Source: Planctomycetota bacterium
GTDB lineage: Bacteria; Planctomycetota; Planctomycetia; Gemmatales; Gemmataceae
DNA: 64,000 nt
Assembly: GCA_016191165.1 (NCBI GenBank)
Contig: JACPPF010000023.1
Location: 1-64,000, forward strand
Direction: 5' to 3'
This document shows, in pieces, positions 25,855 to 34,809 of the stretch (position 1 is the stretch's first letter; the number at the start of each line of letters is the position of its first letter). A program made the position numbers and the translations under genes. The notes under the pieces are model-generated. The model searched no databases. It was not told the DNA's origin and worked only from the letters and a program-made list of their open reading frames with translations.

Positions 25855-26579
25855 CGAGGCGCCTGCCGATAATCGCTGCGAAGGATCACTTTCTCCCCCT
25901 TGTTGTTGGTAAGGTAAGCCGCTGGCGCCGCGTCGTAGGCGCCCGTGGCGTAATTGAAAGCCGTCGTCACGCTCAGGTCGGCCTCTTTGGTAGCGGCGGC
26001 GACTTCGCGCGAAACGCTGCCGGTTTGCACGTTGCCCATGCCCAGGAAATTCCAGTTATTTTGATCCGACCGCGCCATCGTCAGGCCCGACGGAAAAATC
26101 GGCGCCTTCGTCTTCACGTCGTAGGCGTTCACCAATAGCTTGGCCGTGCCGTTGAGCTTCGTTCGCGTCATGAACGCCAGCCGGGGAATGGCAATCGGCG
26201 AAGGCGGCGGCAGCGGAATCTCCGGAATGCCGACGAACAACTCCTGGCTATCCGTGCCAACCCCCCCGGAACTCACCTCGACGACCGTGTCGGCCTGGTC
26301 TGCTTTGTCCATCAACTTGCCGCGCTGGGCCAGGATGCGCTGCCGCATGGAGACGATGATGTAATTCTTGTCCACGCAATCCAGGTACTTGGTCTCCAGG
26401 AAAACCTTCTTCCCGCGCAGGGCCGTGAAATCGACATTATCGAGCGAACGATCCACGGCGCTGGAGATGAGCAACTGTTCAACGCCGGTCCGGGCCGTGT
26501 GTGAAGCCTTTTGCGTGGCGCAGCCGGTGGCGCCATACAGCGTAAAGCTGGCCAACATCCAAACGCAAGATCGGCCCAT
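25851..26579 (-). CDS. Lipoprotein of the DUF6655 family
   Basis: A 242-residue protein with a lipoprotein signal (MGRSCVWMLASFTLYGATGC, lipobox ATGC with Cys20). The mature region reads VEQLLISSAVDRSLDNVDF, then ALRGKKVFLETKYLD and SMRQRILAQRGKLMDKADQA, which matches what I recall of planctomycete DUF6655 lipoproteins. Function is unknown; the nucleotide- or sugar-binding-like pattern is speculative. AAGGGGGG precedes the start at 26579, and the frame open to 27320 is spurious. It converges with the isomerase gene and overlaps it by four bases. Confidence 0.8.
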   Translation of the reverse strand: MGRSCVWMLASFTLYGATGCATQKASHTARTGVEQLLISSAVDRSLDNVDFTALRGKKVFLETKYLDCVDKNYIIVSMRQRILAQRGKLMDKADQADTVVEVSSGGVGTDSQELFVGIPEIPLPPPSPIAIPRLAFMTRTKLNGTAKLLVNAYDVKTKAPIFPSGLTMARSDQNNWNFLGMGNVQTGSVSREVAAATKEADLSVTTAFNYATGAYDAAPAAYLTNNKGEKVILRSDYRQAPR

Positions 26580-26822
26580 GACTGTCCCCCCTTGCAAAAG
26601 AAACGGCGACGCAATGCCGCGACTTTCCCGTGGCTCCCCCGTTTTTCTCGATGATTCAGCGATAAAGGCCAGTCCTATACCCATTTCAGTCCGGTTTGGG
26701 AAGGTCGATTTCGCCGCCCCGGTTCCACCAGCAGCACCGCCCTTGCACTTCGCTATCGACTCGTATAACGTGAAAACACCGGACCGATGCCCGTCCAAGG
26801 CACTTCTGTCGAGAACCGTGGC

Positions 26823-28016
26823 ATGACTGCGAAACCTTGCTTGCTGGTCGTCGATGACGAACCCGACCTCGTGGATAGCGTGCGCGACCTGTTGCGCTTC
26901 GATTACCGCGTGCTCGGCGCGACGCGCGCCAGCGAGGGCCTGGCCCTGGTCGAAAAAGAGGATGTCCAGATTATCATGAGCGATCAACGCATGCCGGAGA
27001 TGACCGGCGTTGAATTGCTCCAGCGCGTGCGCCAGTCGCACCCGGACACGATTCGCCTGCTCTTCACCGCCTACGCTGACCTGGGCGCCGTCATCGACGC
27101 CATCAATCAGGGCAATGTCTACCGCTATATCTCCAAGCCCTGGGAAACCGAGGAACTCAAGGCCATCCTCCGGCAGGCTTGCGAATACTACGAGCTTCAA
27201 GAAGAACGCCGCAAGTTGCTCAAAGAGGTCCAGGCGAAAAACCTGCAGCTCGCCACGACCAACCGGGAACTGCATCGCGCGAACGAGTTGAAGAAGGCCT
27301 TCATCAAGGTCGCCAGCCATGAACTGCGTACGCCTCTCACGATTCTGCTGGGCCTATCCGAACATGCCGTGAGAATGACGAAGTCCATCCCCGCCCTTCA
27401 CGCCTTGACCGACAAGATTCGATTATCGGGCCTGCGCCTGAACGAACGGGTCGATCAGATGGTGAAGATGTTGCTGGCCGAGCAATTCGAGCGCCCGCTG
27501 AAACCGCAAGACGTGGAGGCCTCCGCACTGATCCGCGCGGCGGCGGGAGAAGTCGCCCATTTCGTCGAAGCCCGGCAACAGCAGCTGGACGTGTTGATCC
27601 CCGACGACCTGGGCATGATTCGCGTCGAACCGGACAAGATTCGCGACAGCCTGGTTCAGCTGCTGGTCAACGCCATCAAGTTTACACCGGATGGCGGCGC
27701 GATCCGCCTGGCCGCGACTCGTGAGCATTTAGACCAGCCCGGAGCGCCAGCGACGGGGCATGCGGAGCACCTTCAAATCACCGTCACTGACACGGGCATG
27801 GGCATCGCGAAGGAAAGCCTCGCTCGAATCTTCGACCCCTTCTTCACCGGCTTCGATGTCTCCCGTCATTCCTCCGGCACGTTCGAATACGACAAGCGCG
27901 GCCTCGGCCTGGGCTTGAGCATGGCCAAGACGTTCGTCGAAATGCACGGCGGCACGTTGACGGTCCAAAGCGAAGTCGGTGCGGGGACGACGTTCACGGT
28001 GGAGTTGCCTGGTTGA
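26823..28016 (+). CDS. Receiver-histidine kinase hybrid with N-terminal receiver
   Basis: A 397-residue cytosolic signalling protein. The receiver domain (1-120) is complete: acidic Asp11-Asp12, phospho-Asp54 in MSDQRMP, Thr82 and Lys105 in ISKPW. The YRYISKPW ending is typical of PilZ/HD-GYP-type receivers. A coiled coil follows (about 122-158), then a HisKA H-box ASHELRTPL with His166 and a HATPase domain with N-box LVNAIKFTP, G1 DTGMGI and G2 GLGLGLSMAK. There is no sensor domain or transmembrane helix, so input must come from another kinase or partner. The start is uncertain (26787 or 26823). Confidence 0.9.
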   Translation: MTAKPCLLVVDDEPDLVDSVRDLLRFDYRVLGATRASEGLALVEKEDVQIIMSDQRMPEMTGVELLQRVRQSHPDTIRLLFTAYADLGAVIDAINQGNVYRYISKPWETEELKAILRQACEYYELQEERRKLLKEVQAKNLQLATTNRELHRANELKKAFIKVASHELRTPLTILLGLSEHAVRMTKSIPALHALTDKIRLSGLRLNERVDQMVKMLLAEQFERPLKPQDVEASALIRAAAGEVAHFVEARQQQLDVLIPDDLGMIRVEPDKIRDSLVQLLVNAIKFTPDGGAIRLAATREHLDQPGAPATGHAEHLQITVTDTGMGIAKESLARIFDPFFTGFDVSRHSSGTFEYDKRGLGLGLSMAKTFVEMHGGTLTVQSEVGAGTTFTVELPG

Positions 28017-28354
28017 AACCCTACCGAAAAAAAAATCCGCCTCGCCTCAATCAAAATCGTCCTCGCATTTCCCTTTGACTCGGTGGCGTAATTCGTACGA
28101 ATTCCGCCACGTTTTCTTGGCAGCTGCCAATCTTTTTCCACACCGATTTGGCCCGCGTTCGGCCAGGGACAGAGCGCAACCTGGACCTAATTTGAAAGCT
28201 TAGTCTTTTTGAAACGGGATCTACATCATTCCTACATTTCAGATGATTATTTTGACCCGGCTGGGAATTGGATTCCAACGAGGAACCACCCACGAGATGG
28301 ATGGAACGCCCTACGTGTTCCCGTTGTCCATGAGTTTTTGGACGGCCAAGAGGG
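28017..28354. other. Intergenic region before the TPR gene
   Basis: About 340 bases with an A-run near 28026. It should contain the promoter of the large TPR gene, but no confident -35/-10 pair or hairpin was found. Confidence 0.4.
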
Positions 28355-31300
28355 TTGCCTGTTTTGATCGCAACGAAGCGTACCGATGCCCCGATGCAAT
28401 GTGTGCAGGTGTTGTCCGGTTTGGCCTTGGCGCGCCTGATGGGGCGCCCGAGCGATGCCGTGGGCGGCGATTTCAGCGCCGATTGGTCCGCGGCGGTTGG
28501 TCAACAAGTGGGGCGCGCCCTGCGTCAGGCGAATGCCCGGGCGTGGGTCGCCATGGAGATTCTGCTGGCGGGCGAAACCTTCTGGGAGCGCGCTCAGCTC
28601 GACTGGGAGCGCGCGCGGGAGGCCGACCTCTTCCGGCCCCTACGGGCTTTTCTCGATGTTGTCGCACCGGGTCAGCTGGAAACACTGCCGGCCCGGAAGC
28701 GCGATCTGTTGCGACAGGATCTAACGACCGCCCTGCGCGGCGGCATTCTGACGACTGGTGCGCTTTCCCTCGGAGATCTCCTCCCGATTACCCCGCACGA
28801 ACGGATCGCAAAGGACCGCGTTGCGAAGGAATGGGAGATTCTCCGCCTGCTGGTGAAAGAACTGGAGTGGTCAGGCACTCCGGAACTGAGACCGCTGTTT
28901 GAGCTGCGCGGTGCGGATGGCACATCCCTGTTGGTCGCCCTGGTAGGCATCTTTTTTCGACACGCAGTCCTTGCTGATGCTGATCTGTTTGGCGGCCTGG
29001 CGGCCGTGTTGAAAAACCAGCCGCTCGAGGCTCAAGAAGAAGCCCTTGCCCAGTTCGCGATCGCGCTGGATCTCCACCGTTCACGGTTTGACGCACTCCT
29101 GAATGGCGTCCATGCTCCTGCCGAGTGCGTGGCGCCGTCTCGGCCCGCGGGCGGCAGCGCCGAGGCGCGGCTCGCGCGCGGGCGCGCTCATGTGCAACGT
29201 GGCGAATTCGATGCCGCGATCACCGAATTCACGGCTGCCCTCCGGTCGGACCCCACCCTGGTGGACGCCTACGCTCTCCGCGGCGACGCACACCGGCTCA
29301 AAGGGGACTATGCCCAGGCCCAAAGTGAATACAGCACGGCGCTACGCCTGGACCCAGGCCACGTTGCCGCCTTGCTGAATCGCGGTCAGGTCCACTGGCT
29401 GACAGGCCGTCACGCGGAGGCGATTGCCGACTTCACGGCACTTTTGCAACTCGACCCCCTTCATCCGGTGGCATTCCATTATCGCGGCAAGGCCCATCTG
29501 GATTCAGGCGATCTCCGCGCGGCCCTGGGTGATTTCACCGAGGCCCAGCGGCTGGCGCCGAATTCCCCCTGGCCGTGGCATGACCGCGGCGACGCCAACG
29601 CCGCGGCGGGTGAACCGGAACGCGCCATCGCCGACTACACCGAGGCCCTGCGGCTCAATCCACAAGCCACGGTGAGTTATGTCCGCCGCGGCGACGCGCA
29701 CGCCAGGCATGGAAAGGACGATCGAGCCGTTGCGGACTACACGCAGGCCATTCACCTGGATCCATTGCATGCGTCTGCCTTCCTGAGCCGGGGAGCGGCC
29801 TACCGCCGCATGGGCCAGTTCGCCCAGGCGACCTCGGATTTCACGCGCGCCATCGAACTCGATGACGCGAATGCCGAAGTGTTTCACCAGCGTGGTTTGC
29901 TGTTTCATCTACGCGGCGACCACGAGCGCGCGGTCAACGACCTCGACGCCGCCATTCGGCTCGAACCGGAGAATGCGGACCTTTACTTTCGGCGCGGGGA
30001 GGCCGTGGCGGCCCAGGGCAATTCCAATCTTGCCCTGGCCGATTTCTCCGAGGCGATTCGATTGCAACCTGACCATGTCGATGCCCTCATCAGCCGCGGG
30101 CACCTCTATGCCGCACGAGGGGAGAATGGCCGCGGCTTGCGTGATTATAGCACCGCCTTACGCGCCGCACCCACCAACAGCCAGGGCTATGTCCACCGGG
30201 CACGCGTCCTGTGCCGCATGGGACTTCTGGACGACGCCGTGGCCGATTGCGACACGGCCCTTCACCTGGAAACGGGACTGGTTGACGCACGCATTGTGCG
30301 TGGCAGCGCCTTGGCCCAGCGAGCGCAATATGCGGAAGCCGTGGCGGAATTCACGCGCGCCGTCGAACTGGACGCGAACAGCGCGCAGGCCTTTTTCCTG
30401 CGCGGTCTGGCCTACGCCAAGACCGCTCAGCTGTCCGAGGCCATCGCCGACTTCAGTATCGTCATCCGCCTGGACCCGCGCAACGCTCGCGCCTTTGCCC
30501 AGCGTGCGCTCGCTTTGCGCGAGGCGCGGGAACATGCGCTCGCCGTCAGTGACTTCGCCCACGCGGCCCGCCTGCAGGATCGGTATGCCGCGCCTTACTG
30601 CGAACAGCTTGCCCTGTTCCACTCGCAGCGAGGCGACCACGAACGAGCGGCAGCTGATTATGCAGTCGCCCTACTGCTGGACCCGGCGAACACCGCCTAT
30701 CAGGAGGCCAAGGAGGAGGCCTGGAAGGCATTCCAGAACAAGATTCGCGAGAATCGACAAACGGCCGAGACCCCCAAGCGTGGCGAGCGAGCGGGCGTCG
30801 TCAAACGGGCGCGCCGCCAGGTGGCGGAAACACTCCACGGCTTGCAGGCGTTGGAGACCGCCAGCCACGTTGCCTCCAGGGTAGAAGCCGAAGCGACTAC
30901 CGCCTTCGACGAGGATGACGCCGTGGTCGTGGTGGAATCGACCGACGACGACCAGAATGCGTCATTTGAAATCACCGTGACCGAGCCCGCGCAAGATGAC
31001 GATGAGACGCCGCCCGAGGCAGACGTCACGGTCCTCGACGACGATTCCACGGAATTCGCCACGGAAGTCGAAGAGCCGACGGAACCCTCAAAAGAGGAAT
31101 CCGCCGACCTGACGCAAACGACGCCAGATGAGGACGAGGCGTCCGACCCCGAACAGATGGCAAAGGAAGCGGAAATCGCCCGCCGCCAGGAAGAAGATCG
31201 CAAGGCCAAGCTCGCCGAGTTCCGCCGCCGCCAGGTCGAGGAGGCACGCGAAAAAGAGGAGGCGGAAAAACGCCAGCTTGAACGCGAGAAACGAAAAAAA

Positions 31301-31768
31301 CGCGATGACCCGGATGACTACGATCCCGACCGTTTGCCCTGGTGGAAGAAGGGCGTGCTCGCCGTGGCCGCGGCCGTGGTCTTGTGGTTTGGCGGCGGCT
31401 GGATCATGGGACTCTTCGCCGACTACCAGGCCCGAGCGCCAATTACCCTGGCCAACCTCTGTCAAGATTTCGCCGCGGATTCCCACGTCGCCCGCAAGAA
31501 ATACTCCGGCGGTGTTTTTGAGCTGACCGGCAAGGCCAAGTACGTCAAGACCGGCAAGGTGACGCGGCTGGCAATCGAGTCGCCCGATGTGCCGCAGTGG
31601 TCCGTTCATTGCTTATTTGAAATGCCTCCGCAGGCCTACAAGAAGTTCGTTTCCGACAGCATCAAGGCGGGAGATGACGTGACCGTGGTCGGACGCTGCG
31701 CCTATGAGCCCAAGGAGGGCAAGGGCGTCATCCTGATGGAAGAGTGTGAGATTCGCAAAAAATCATGA
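28355..31768 (+). CDS. Giant TPR membrane protein with C-terminal OB-fold (tRNA_anti-like) domain
   Basis: A 1137-residue protein. The N-terminal 265 residues are helical and unassigned. About 15 TPR units follow (roughly 270-800), with repeated cores such as YTEALRLNPQATVSYVRRGD and FTRAIELDDANAEVFHQRG. Next come an acidic linker (about 850-940), a highly charged coiled coil (EIARRQEEDRKAKLAEFRRR), one transmembrane helix (KKGVLAVAAAVVLWFGGGW) and a domain of about 115 residues resembling tRNA_anti-like/OB-fold (KKYSGGVFELTGKAKYV to GDDVTVVGRCAYEP). The TPR array should face the cytoplasm and the OB domain the other side. The start is uncertain: TTG at 28355 or 28364, or ATG at 28394; AAGAGGG lies at 28348-28354. 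Confidence 0.85.
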   Translation: MPVLIATKRTDAPMQCVQVLSGLALARLMGRPSDAVGGDFSADWSAAVGQQVGRALRQANARAWVAMEILLAGETFWERAQLDWERAREADLFRPLRAFLDVVAPGQLETLPARKRDLLRQDLTTALRGGILTTGALSLGDLLPITPHERIAKDRVAKEWEILRLLVKELEWSGTPELRPLFELRGADGTSLLVALVGIFFRHAVLADADLFGGLAAVLKNQPLEAQEEALAQFAIALDLHRSRFDALLNGVHAPAECVAPSRPAGGSAEARLARGRAHVQRGEFDAAITEFTAALRSDPTLVDAYALRGDAHRLKGDYAQAQSEYSTALRLDPGHVAALLNRGQVHWLTGRHAEAIADFTALLQLDPLHPVAFHYRGKAHLDSGDLRAALGDFTEAQRLAPNSPWPWHDRGDANAAAGEPERAIADYTEALRLNPQATVSYVRRGDAHARHGKDDRAVADYTQAIHLDPLHASAFLSRGAAYRRMGQFAQATSDFTRAIELDDANAEVFHQRGLLFHLRGDHERAVNDLDAAIRLEPENADLYFRRGEAVAAQGNSNLALADFSEAIRLQPDHVDALISRGHLYAARGENGRGLRDYSTALRAAPTNSQGYVHRARVLCRMGLLDDAVADCDTALHLETGLVDARIVRGSALAQRAQYAEAVAEFTRAVELDANSAQAFFLRGLAYAKTAQLSEAIADFSIVIRLDPRNARAFAQRALALREAREHALAVSDFAHAARLQDRYAAPYCEQLALFHSQRGDHERAAADYAVALLLDPANTAYQEAKEEAWKAFQNKIRENRQTAETPKRGERAGVVKRARRQVAETLHGLQALETASHVASRVEAEATTAFDEDDAVVVVESTDDDQNASFEITVTEPAQDDDETPPEADVTVLDDDSTEFATEVEEPTEPSKEESADLTQTTPDEDEASDPEQMAKEAEIARRQEEDRKAKLAEFRRRQVEEAREKEEAEKRQLEREKRKKRDDPDDYDPDRLPWWKKGVLAVAAAVVLWFGGGWIMGLFADYQARAPITLANLCQDFAADSHVARKKYSGGVFELTGKAKYVKTGKVTRLAIESPDVPQWSVHCLFEMPPQAYKKFVSDSIKAGDDVTVVGRCAYEPKEGKGVILMEECEIRKKS

Positions 31769-31897
31769 GCAGCGCGGCGGAGTTCGTCGTGCGTGTGTCA
31801 TGTTGATTCGATAATCCCGGTTTAGAATGCGCAAGCGCGCTGCTCCTTACCGGGAGGGGCAGATGGTTTACCCCTTTTCTCCTTGAGGTATCTCGTT

Positions 31898-32989
31898 ATG
31901 TTGCAACGTCTCCAGTCTGGAAGCCCTCGGAAAGGCTTTACCCTGGTCGAATTGCTGGTGGTGATTGCGATCATCGCCGTGCTCGTCGCCATGCTCATCC
32001 CCGCCGTGCAAAAGGTCCGCGAGGCCGCCGCGCGCAGTACGTGTCAGAACAACCTGCGCCAGCTGGGCGTGGCCCTGCACAACCACAACTCGTCTCACAA
32101 CTGCTTCCCGCCGGCCGGGGAGTATCTCTATGTCGAAACCAACGGCTCGCTCAAGCAGACCCAGAATCTGCAATCCCCGATCACGCTCCTGTTGCCTTAC
32201 ATCGAACAGGAAGGCGCCTACGAACTTTTCACGATGTCCAAGCGCTACAACGACCCCAACTTCCCTGGCAACCAGGCCGCTGCCAAGACGGTGATCAAGA
32301 TGCTCCTGTGCCAAACCAACCCGCTTCGGGAAATGCGTTTTGGCGGCACCACCGACAGCGCCGGCTACGGCGTGTCCGATTACGCCCCGTGTCCGTACAC
32401 GAATCTCAGCAGCGACCCCAGCAACACCAGCAATCCCGGCGCCTCCGGCAGCGCTTACCTGTCGGCGGCCGCTCTGATGTCAACGATCATCCCGGTCACC
32501 GATTACAGCGGTATGACCACCGATCCGAACATCACCAACACCAAACATCTCGACAACGCCCTCTACCCCGATCCTCTTTTCGGCGCTCCGAACGTCGGCA
32601 TGATCAAGGACGGCCTGTCCAACTGCCTGGCCTTCTACGAGGACGTGGGCCGAAATGAATCCTGGGCGTCCAGCCGCTATCTCGATCCGACCACGGGTCT
32701 TTCCCGCGCCAGCTGGCGCTGGGCGGAACCGGACAACGCTTCCGGCGTGTCCAAGGGGATCAACGCCAACAAGACGCCCTTTGGCGGCCCTTCGACCTGC
32801 CCCTGGACCAACCATGACTGCGGTCCGAACAACGAGATCTTCAGCTTCCACACCGGCGGGGCCAATGTTTTGTTCATGGACGGGCACGTCTCGTTCCTCC
32901 GCGAAACCATCAGCCCGCTCGTCGTGCGTGCCCTGGTGACCCGCGCCGGCGGCGGCGCGGAGACCCAGTACTACGCGGAAGGCTTCTAA
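31898..32989 (+). CDS. Type II pseudopilin, DUF1559 family
   Basis: A 363-residue protein with a textbook prepilin signal: [13 protein letters not shown] then [20 protein letters not shown], with cleavage after Gly and Glu at +5. The conserved N-terminal helix [20 protein letters not shown] and the C-terminal H-x9-DG motif ([17 protein letters not shown]) identify DUF1559. The start at 31898 has TTGAGG nine bases upstream; that TTG itself is in frame but unlikely as a start. A strong terminator follows. Function beyond pseudopilin-like export is unknown; planctomycetes carry many copies. Confidence 0.92.
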   Translation: MLQRLQSGSPRKGFTLVELLVVIAIIAVLVAMLIPAVQKVREAAARSTCQNNLRQLGVALHNHNSSHNCFPPAGEYLYVETNGSLKQTQNLQSPITLLLPYIEQEGAYELFTMSKRYNDPNFPGNQAAAKTVIKMLLCQTNPLREMRFGGTTDSAGYGVSDYAPCPYTNLSSDPSNTSNPGASGSAYLSAAALMSTIIPVTDYSGMTTDPNITNTKHLDNALYPDPLFGAPNVGMIKDGLSNCLAFYEDVGRNESWASSRYLDPTTGLSRASWRWAEPDNASGVSKGINANKTPFGGPSTCPWTNHDCGPNNEIFSFHTGGANVLFMDGHVSFLRETISPLVVRALVTRAGGGAETQYYAEGF

Positions 32990-33036
32990 CCCCCTTTTGA
33001 GGGACCCAACCAGCCGGGCCCCCAGTTAACTTCACG

Positions 33037-33074
33037 GCCGCGCCCGCAGTACTGCTTCGGGCGCGGCTTTTTTT
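33037..33074 (+). terminator. Rho-independent terminator of the DUF1559 gene
   Basis: A perfect 10-bp stem, GCCGCGCCCG with CGGGCGCGGC, around an 11-base loop is followed by seven T. It lies 48 bases past the DUF1559 stop. Confidence 0.9.
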
Positions 33075-33310
33075 CAGTTCCGAGATGCGACCGGGCGCTT
33101 GAGAAACGACTCATCGCCAGGCACGATGTAAAGCGGGCCGAGTTTGACCGTGCCGTTCGCGTCGCTGCCGAAAGTCGGCTCCTGCGAAAGAGCAAGTGAA
33201 TAGTCGTAGTAGCGTCGCAACTCCTTGCTGAGTCGTTGGTTGCCGTAATTTTCTTGAGGACTTCTCACGAAACGGGGCGTATAGGCCTGTCTGCCATTTA
33301 TTGCCAGGCC
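33074..33310 (-). pseudogene. Frameshifted remnant of an unidentified protein gene
   Basis: The last part reads as convincing protein (INGRQAYTPRFVRSPQEN, then KLGPLYIVPGDESFLKRPV) and ends at a stop at 33074. It has no good start, and a stop sits just upstream in the same frame. A neighbouring frame contains LLPYLNYFEAWQ, as if a frameshift near 33310 split one gene. The 3' end abuts the T-run of the DUF1559 terminator. I do not recognise the family. Confidence 0.35.
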
Positions 33311-33381
33311 TCAAAATAATTGAGGTAGGGCAACAATTGTCGATCCGCTTATGAAAAATCGAATCAATCCAAAATTCGTTG

Positions 33382-33411
33382 TTGACAGCCCATTCGCGCC
33401 ATCGGTAGAGT
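33382..33411 (+). promoter_or_regulatory. Candidate sigma-70-type promoter
   Basis: TTGACA at 33382-33387 is followed after 18 bases by TAGAGT (33406-33411). It would drive the membrane-protein gene at 33552 with a leader of about 135 bases. The -35 box is perfect; the -10 box is weak. Confidence 0.35.
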
Positions 33412-33551
33412 CAACCCAAATCGAAAAAGCGGCCCCCCTCCCAGGTTTCGTTCAGCGGCCTCCAATCCCGCCGCGAGCCAACACGCGGGTCGAATCGATC
33501 GCAAACCATCGCGGCAGGTTTGGGGGCTGGCGTTCGGCCACGGGAGATGCG

Positions 33552-33914
33552 ATGACATTGGCTCTGGGACCGCCATGTGATACATCCTCGGGACGCAGCG
33601 CCTCTTCATCTCGGACATGGCTTCCGATCCTGATTGGCGTCCTCGTTGGTATGCTCGCGTGGATCGTTCTCGCCAGTCTGGAATCTCCGTCCTTCTATCG
33701 GCTCGCTGTTTTGATTTTCGATGAGACATCGCCCAAGGGCTTGTTCGCCATACCGGCCTATTACTGGCTCCATAGAACCATTCTCCTTGTACTTTGCGCA
33801 GTCGGCGGTTCCACTGGGATCGCGTTCTCCGGCTGGCGATGGTCAAAAGGGATATTCTTTCTTTCGGGTGTGTTGCTTGCTGTCGCGATCGTTGCAGCAG
33901 TTTTCCCGCGGTGA
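33552..33914 (+). CDS. Small membrane protein of unknown function
   Basis: A 120-residue protein with three probable transmembrane helices (LPILIGVLVGMLAWIVLASL, the LHRTILLVLCAVGGSTGIAF region, and GIFFLSGVLLAVAIVAAVF). The start at 33552 has GGGAG five bases upstream; the longer frame from 33351 adds a non-membrane, repeat-like N-terminus without a ribosome site. No family is recognised. A candidate promoter lies at 33382. Confidence 0.5.
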   Translation: MTLALGPPCDTSSGRSASSSRTWLPILIGVLVGMLAWIVLASLESPSFYRLAVLIFDETSPKGLFAIPAYYWLHRTILLVLCAVGGSTGIAFSGWRWSKGIFFLSGVLLAVAIVAAVFPR

Positions 33915-33976
33915 AAGAAGATCGCGGCGGATAACGAAGCGTTGCAGACAAAATGACTGAATGGTAGCATGCATCC

Positions 33977-34279
33977 ATGAACGGGCGCGTGTTTCTCGAT
34001 GTCGATCCGCGAACACCGCGCGTCCCAGGCTTACGTAGATCGGGGGCGGATCCGTGGAAGTTGCACCGTCAGATCGCGAAGCATGGCAGTTCGACGCAGG
34101 GTATGCCGCCGTTAGAAGTGAGCCGGGGGACCGATGGAGAGTTGGTGATCAACAACGCCGTTACGCGGGCGACGCGGATCGCCAAGCTGTCTCCAGGAAC
34201 CACGGTGCGTGTTGAAGGGATTGACGATCTGCCGATACCCGTTGGATCGTTCCCGTCGATTGGAGATTTGATTCCATGA
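33977..34279 (+). CDS. Small conserved protein, first gene of an ATGA-coupled pair
   Basis: A 100-residue protein starting MNGRVFLDVDPRTPRVPGLR, with middle ADPWKLHRQIAKHGSSTQG and end VEGIDDLPIPVGSFPSIGDL. The sequence VINNAVTRATRIAKL recalls the Sulfiredoxin/ParB-like nuclease fold, in which a GVTRA-type turn binds nucleotide. I have a memory of similar cyanobacterial and planctomycete pairs but no known function. Its TGA overlaps the ATG of the next gene, so the two are translationally coupled. A toxin-antitoxin or defence role is possible but unproven. Confidence 0.65.
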   Translation: MNGRVFLDVDPRTPRVPGLRRSGADPWKLHRQIAKHGSSTQGMPPLEVSRGTDGELVINNAVTRATRIAKLSPGTTVRVEGIDDLPIPVGSFPSIGDLIP

Positions 34280-34515
34280 TTGCATCGCATGCCGATGAAT
34301 TGGTGGACGCACTGTCCGAGCTACGCATTCTGTTTCCCGATTGGCGTATGGGCCAACTCATTGCAAACCTGGTGACGGCCGCAGGCGGAATGGATGCCAA
34401 TGCAATATGGGACATGCAGGACGAAAAACTCCTTGCCGCTGCTCGCCGGCTCATTGAGCGGAATCAAGGTCGTGCCGGGGTTCTCGTCAAACAATCAGGG
34501 CGAACCACCGGATGA
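34276..34515 (+). CDS. Small conserved protein, second gene of the ATGA-coupled pair
   Basis: A 79-residue mostly helical protein (ELVDALSELRILFPDWRMGQ, AIWDMQDEKLLAAARRLIER). It overlaps the preceding gene by four bases (ATGA), the classic arrangement for subunits made in a fixed ratio. The FPDWRMGQLIANL sequence is distinctive and appears conserved in relatives as I recall. No enzyme motif is seen, so it may be the binding partner or regulator of the first protein. Confidence 0.65.
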   Translation: MIASHADELVDALSELRILFPDWRMGQLIANLVTAAGGMDANAIWDMQDEKLLAAARRLIERNQGRAGVLVKQSGRTTG

Positions 34516-34575
34516 AGCCGACCGGGGCCCGTTGCCTCCTTCGGGCTACAATGAAGTCAGGACGAATGGGAGGGG

Positions 34576-34809
34576 ATGTCCCGCCATCCGAACAAGCACA
34601 TTCAAGCGGCTGTGAAGTACGCGCAGAGCCTCGGCTGGCCGCTGACTCTGTCTCGCGGGCAGGCTTGGGAAATTCTCCGTTGACCTTTCGGACACCAGCA
34701 ATGTCAAATTTCAGTATGGTCCACCCCGCAGATCCCTGAAAACCACGCCAAGGATATTCGACGCCGCGTCGAGCATTGTCCGAGAGGACAAAGTTGTGGC
34801 GAAGTTTAG
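34576..34809 (+). pseudogene. Small HicA-like/'VWSTP' family gene interrupted by an in-frame TGA at a conserved Cys
   Basis: One frame runs from ATG 34576 to TAG 34807-34809 with a single TGA at codon 36 (34681-34683). Before it: MSRHPNKHIQAAVKYAQSLG, then GQAWEILR. After it: PFGHQQCQISVWSTPQIPEN, then RRRVEHCPRGQSC. In the family as I remember it the junction reads L-R-C-P, so TGA replaces a Cys codon by one base change. The 3' end overlaps the next gene by 14 bases, the normal layout for this pair. It is probably a nonsense mutation; a selenocysteine codon cannot be excluded, though no clear SECIS hairpin is seen. Confidence 0.65.

Noticed and set aside
26580-27320. The upstream extension of the DUF6655 lipoprotein frame
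   Set aside because: The lipoprotein signal begins at 26579, and the extension is antisense to the kinase gene.
29862-30884. A 340-codon plus-strand frame within the TPR gene
   Set aside because: It is an out-of-frame shadow of the TPR repeats, rich in Pro, Ser and Arg.
34512-34739. A 75-codon frame overlapping the preceding gene by ATGA
   Set aside because: The VWSTP-family frame in another phase matches a known family across the same bases and overlaps the next gene correctly.
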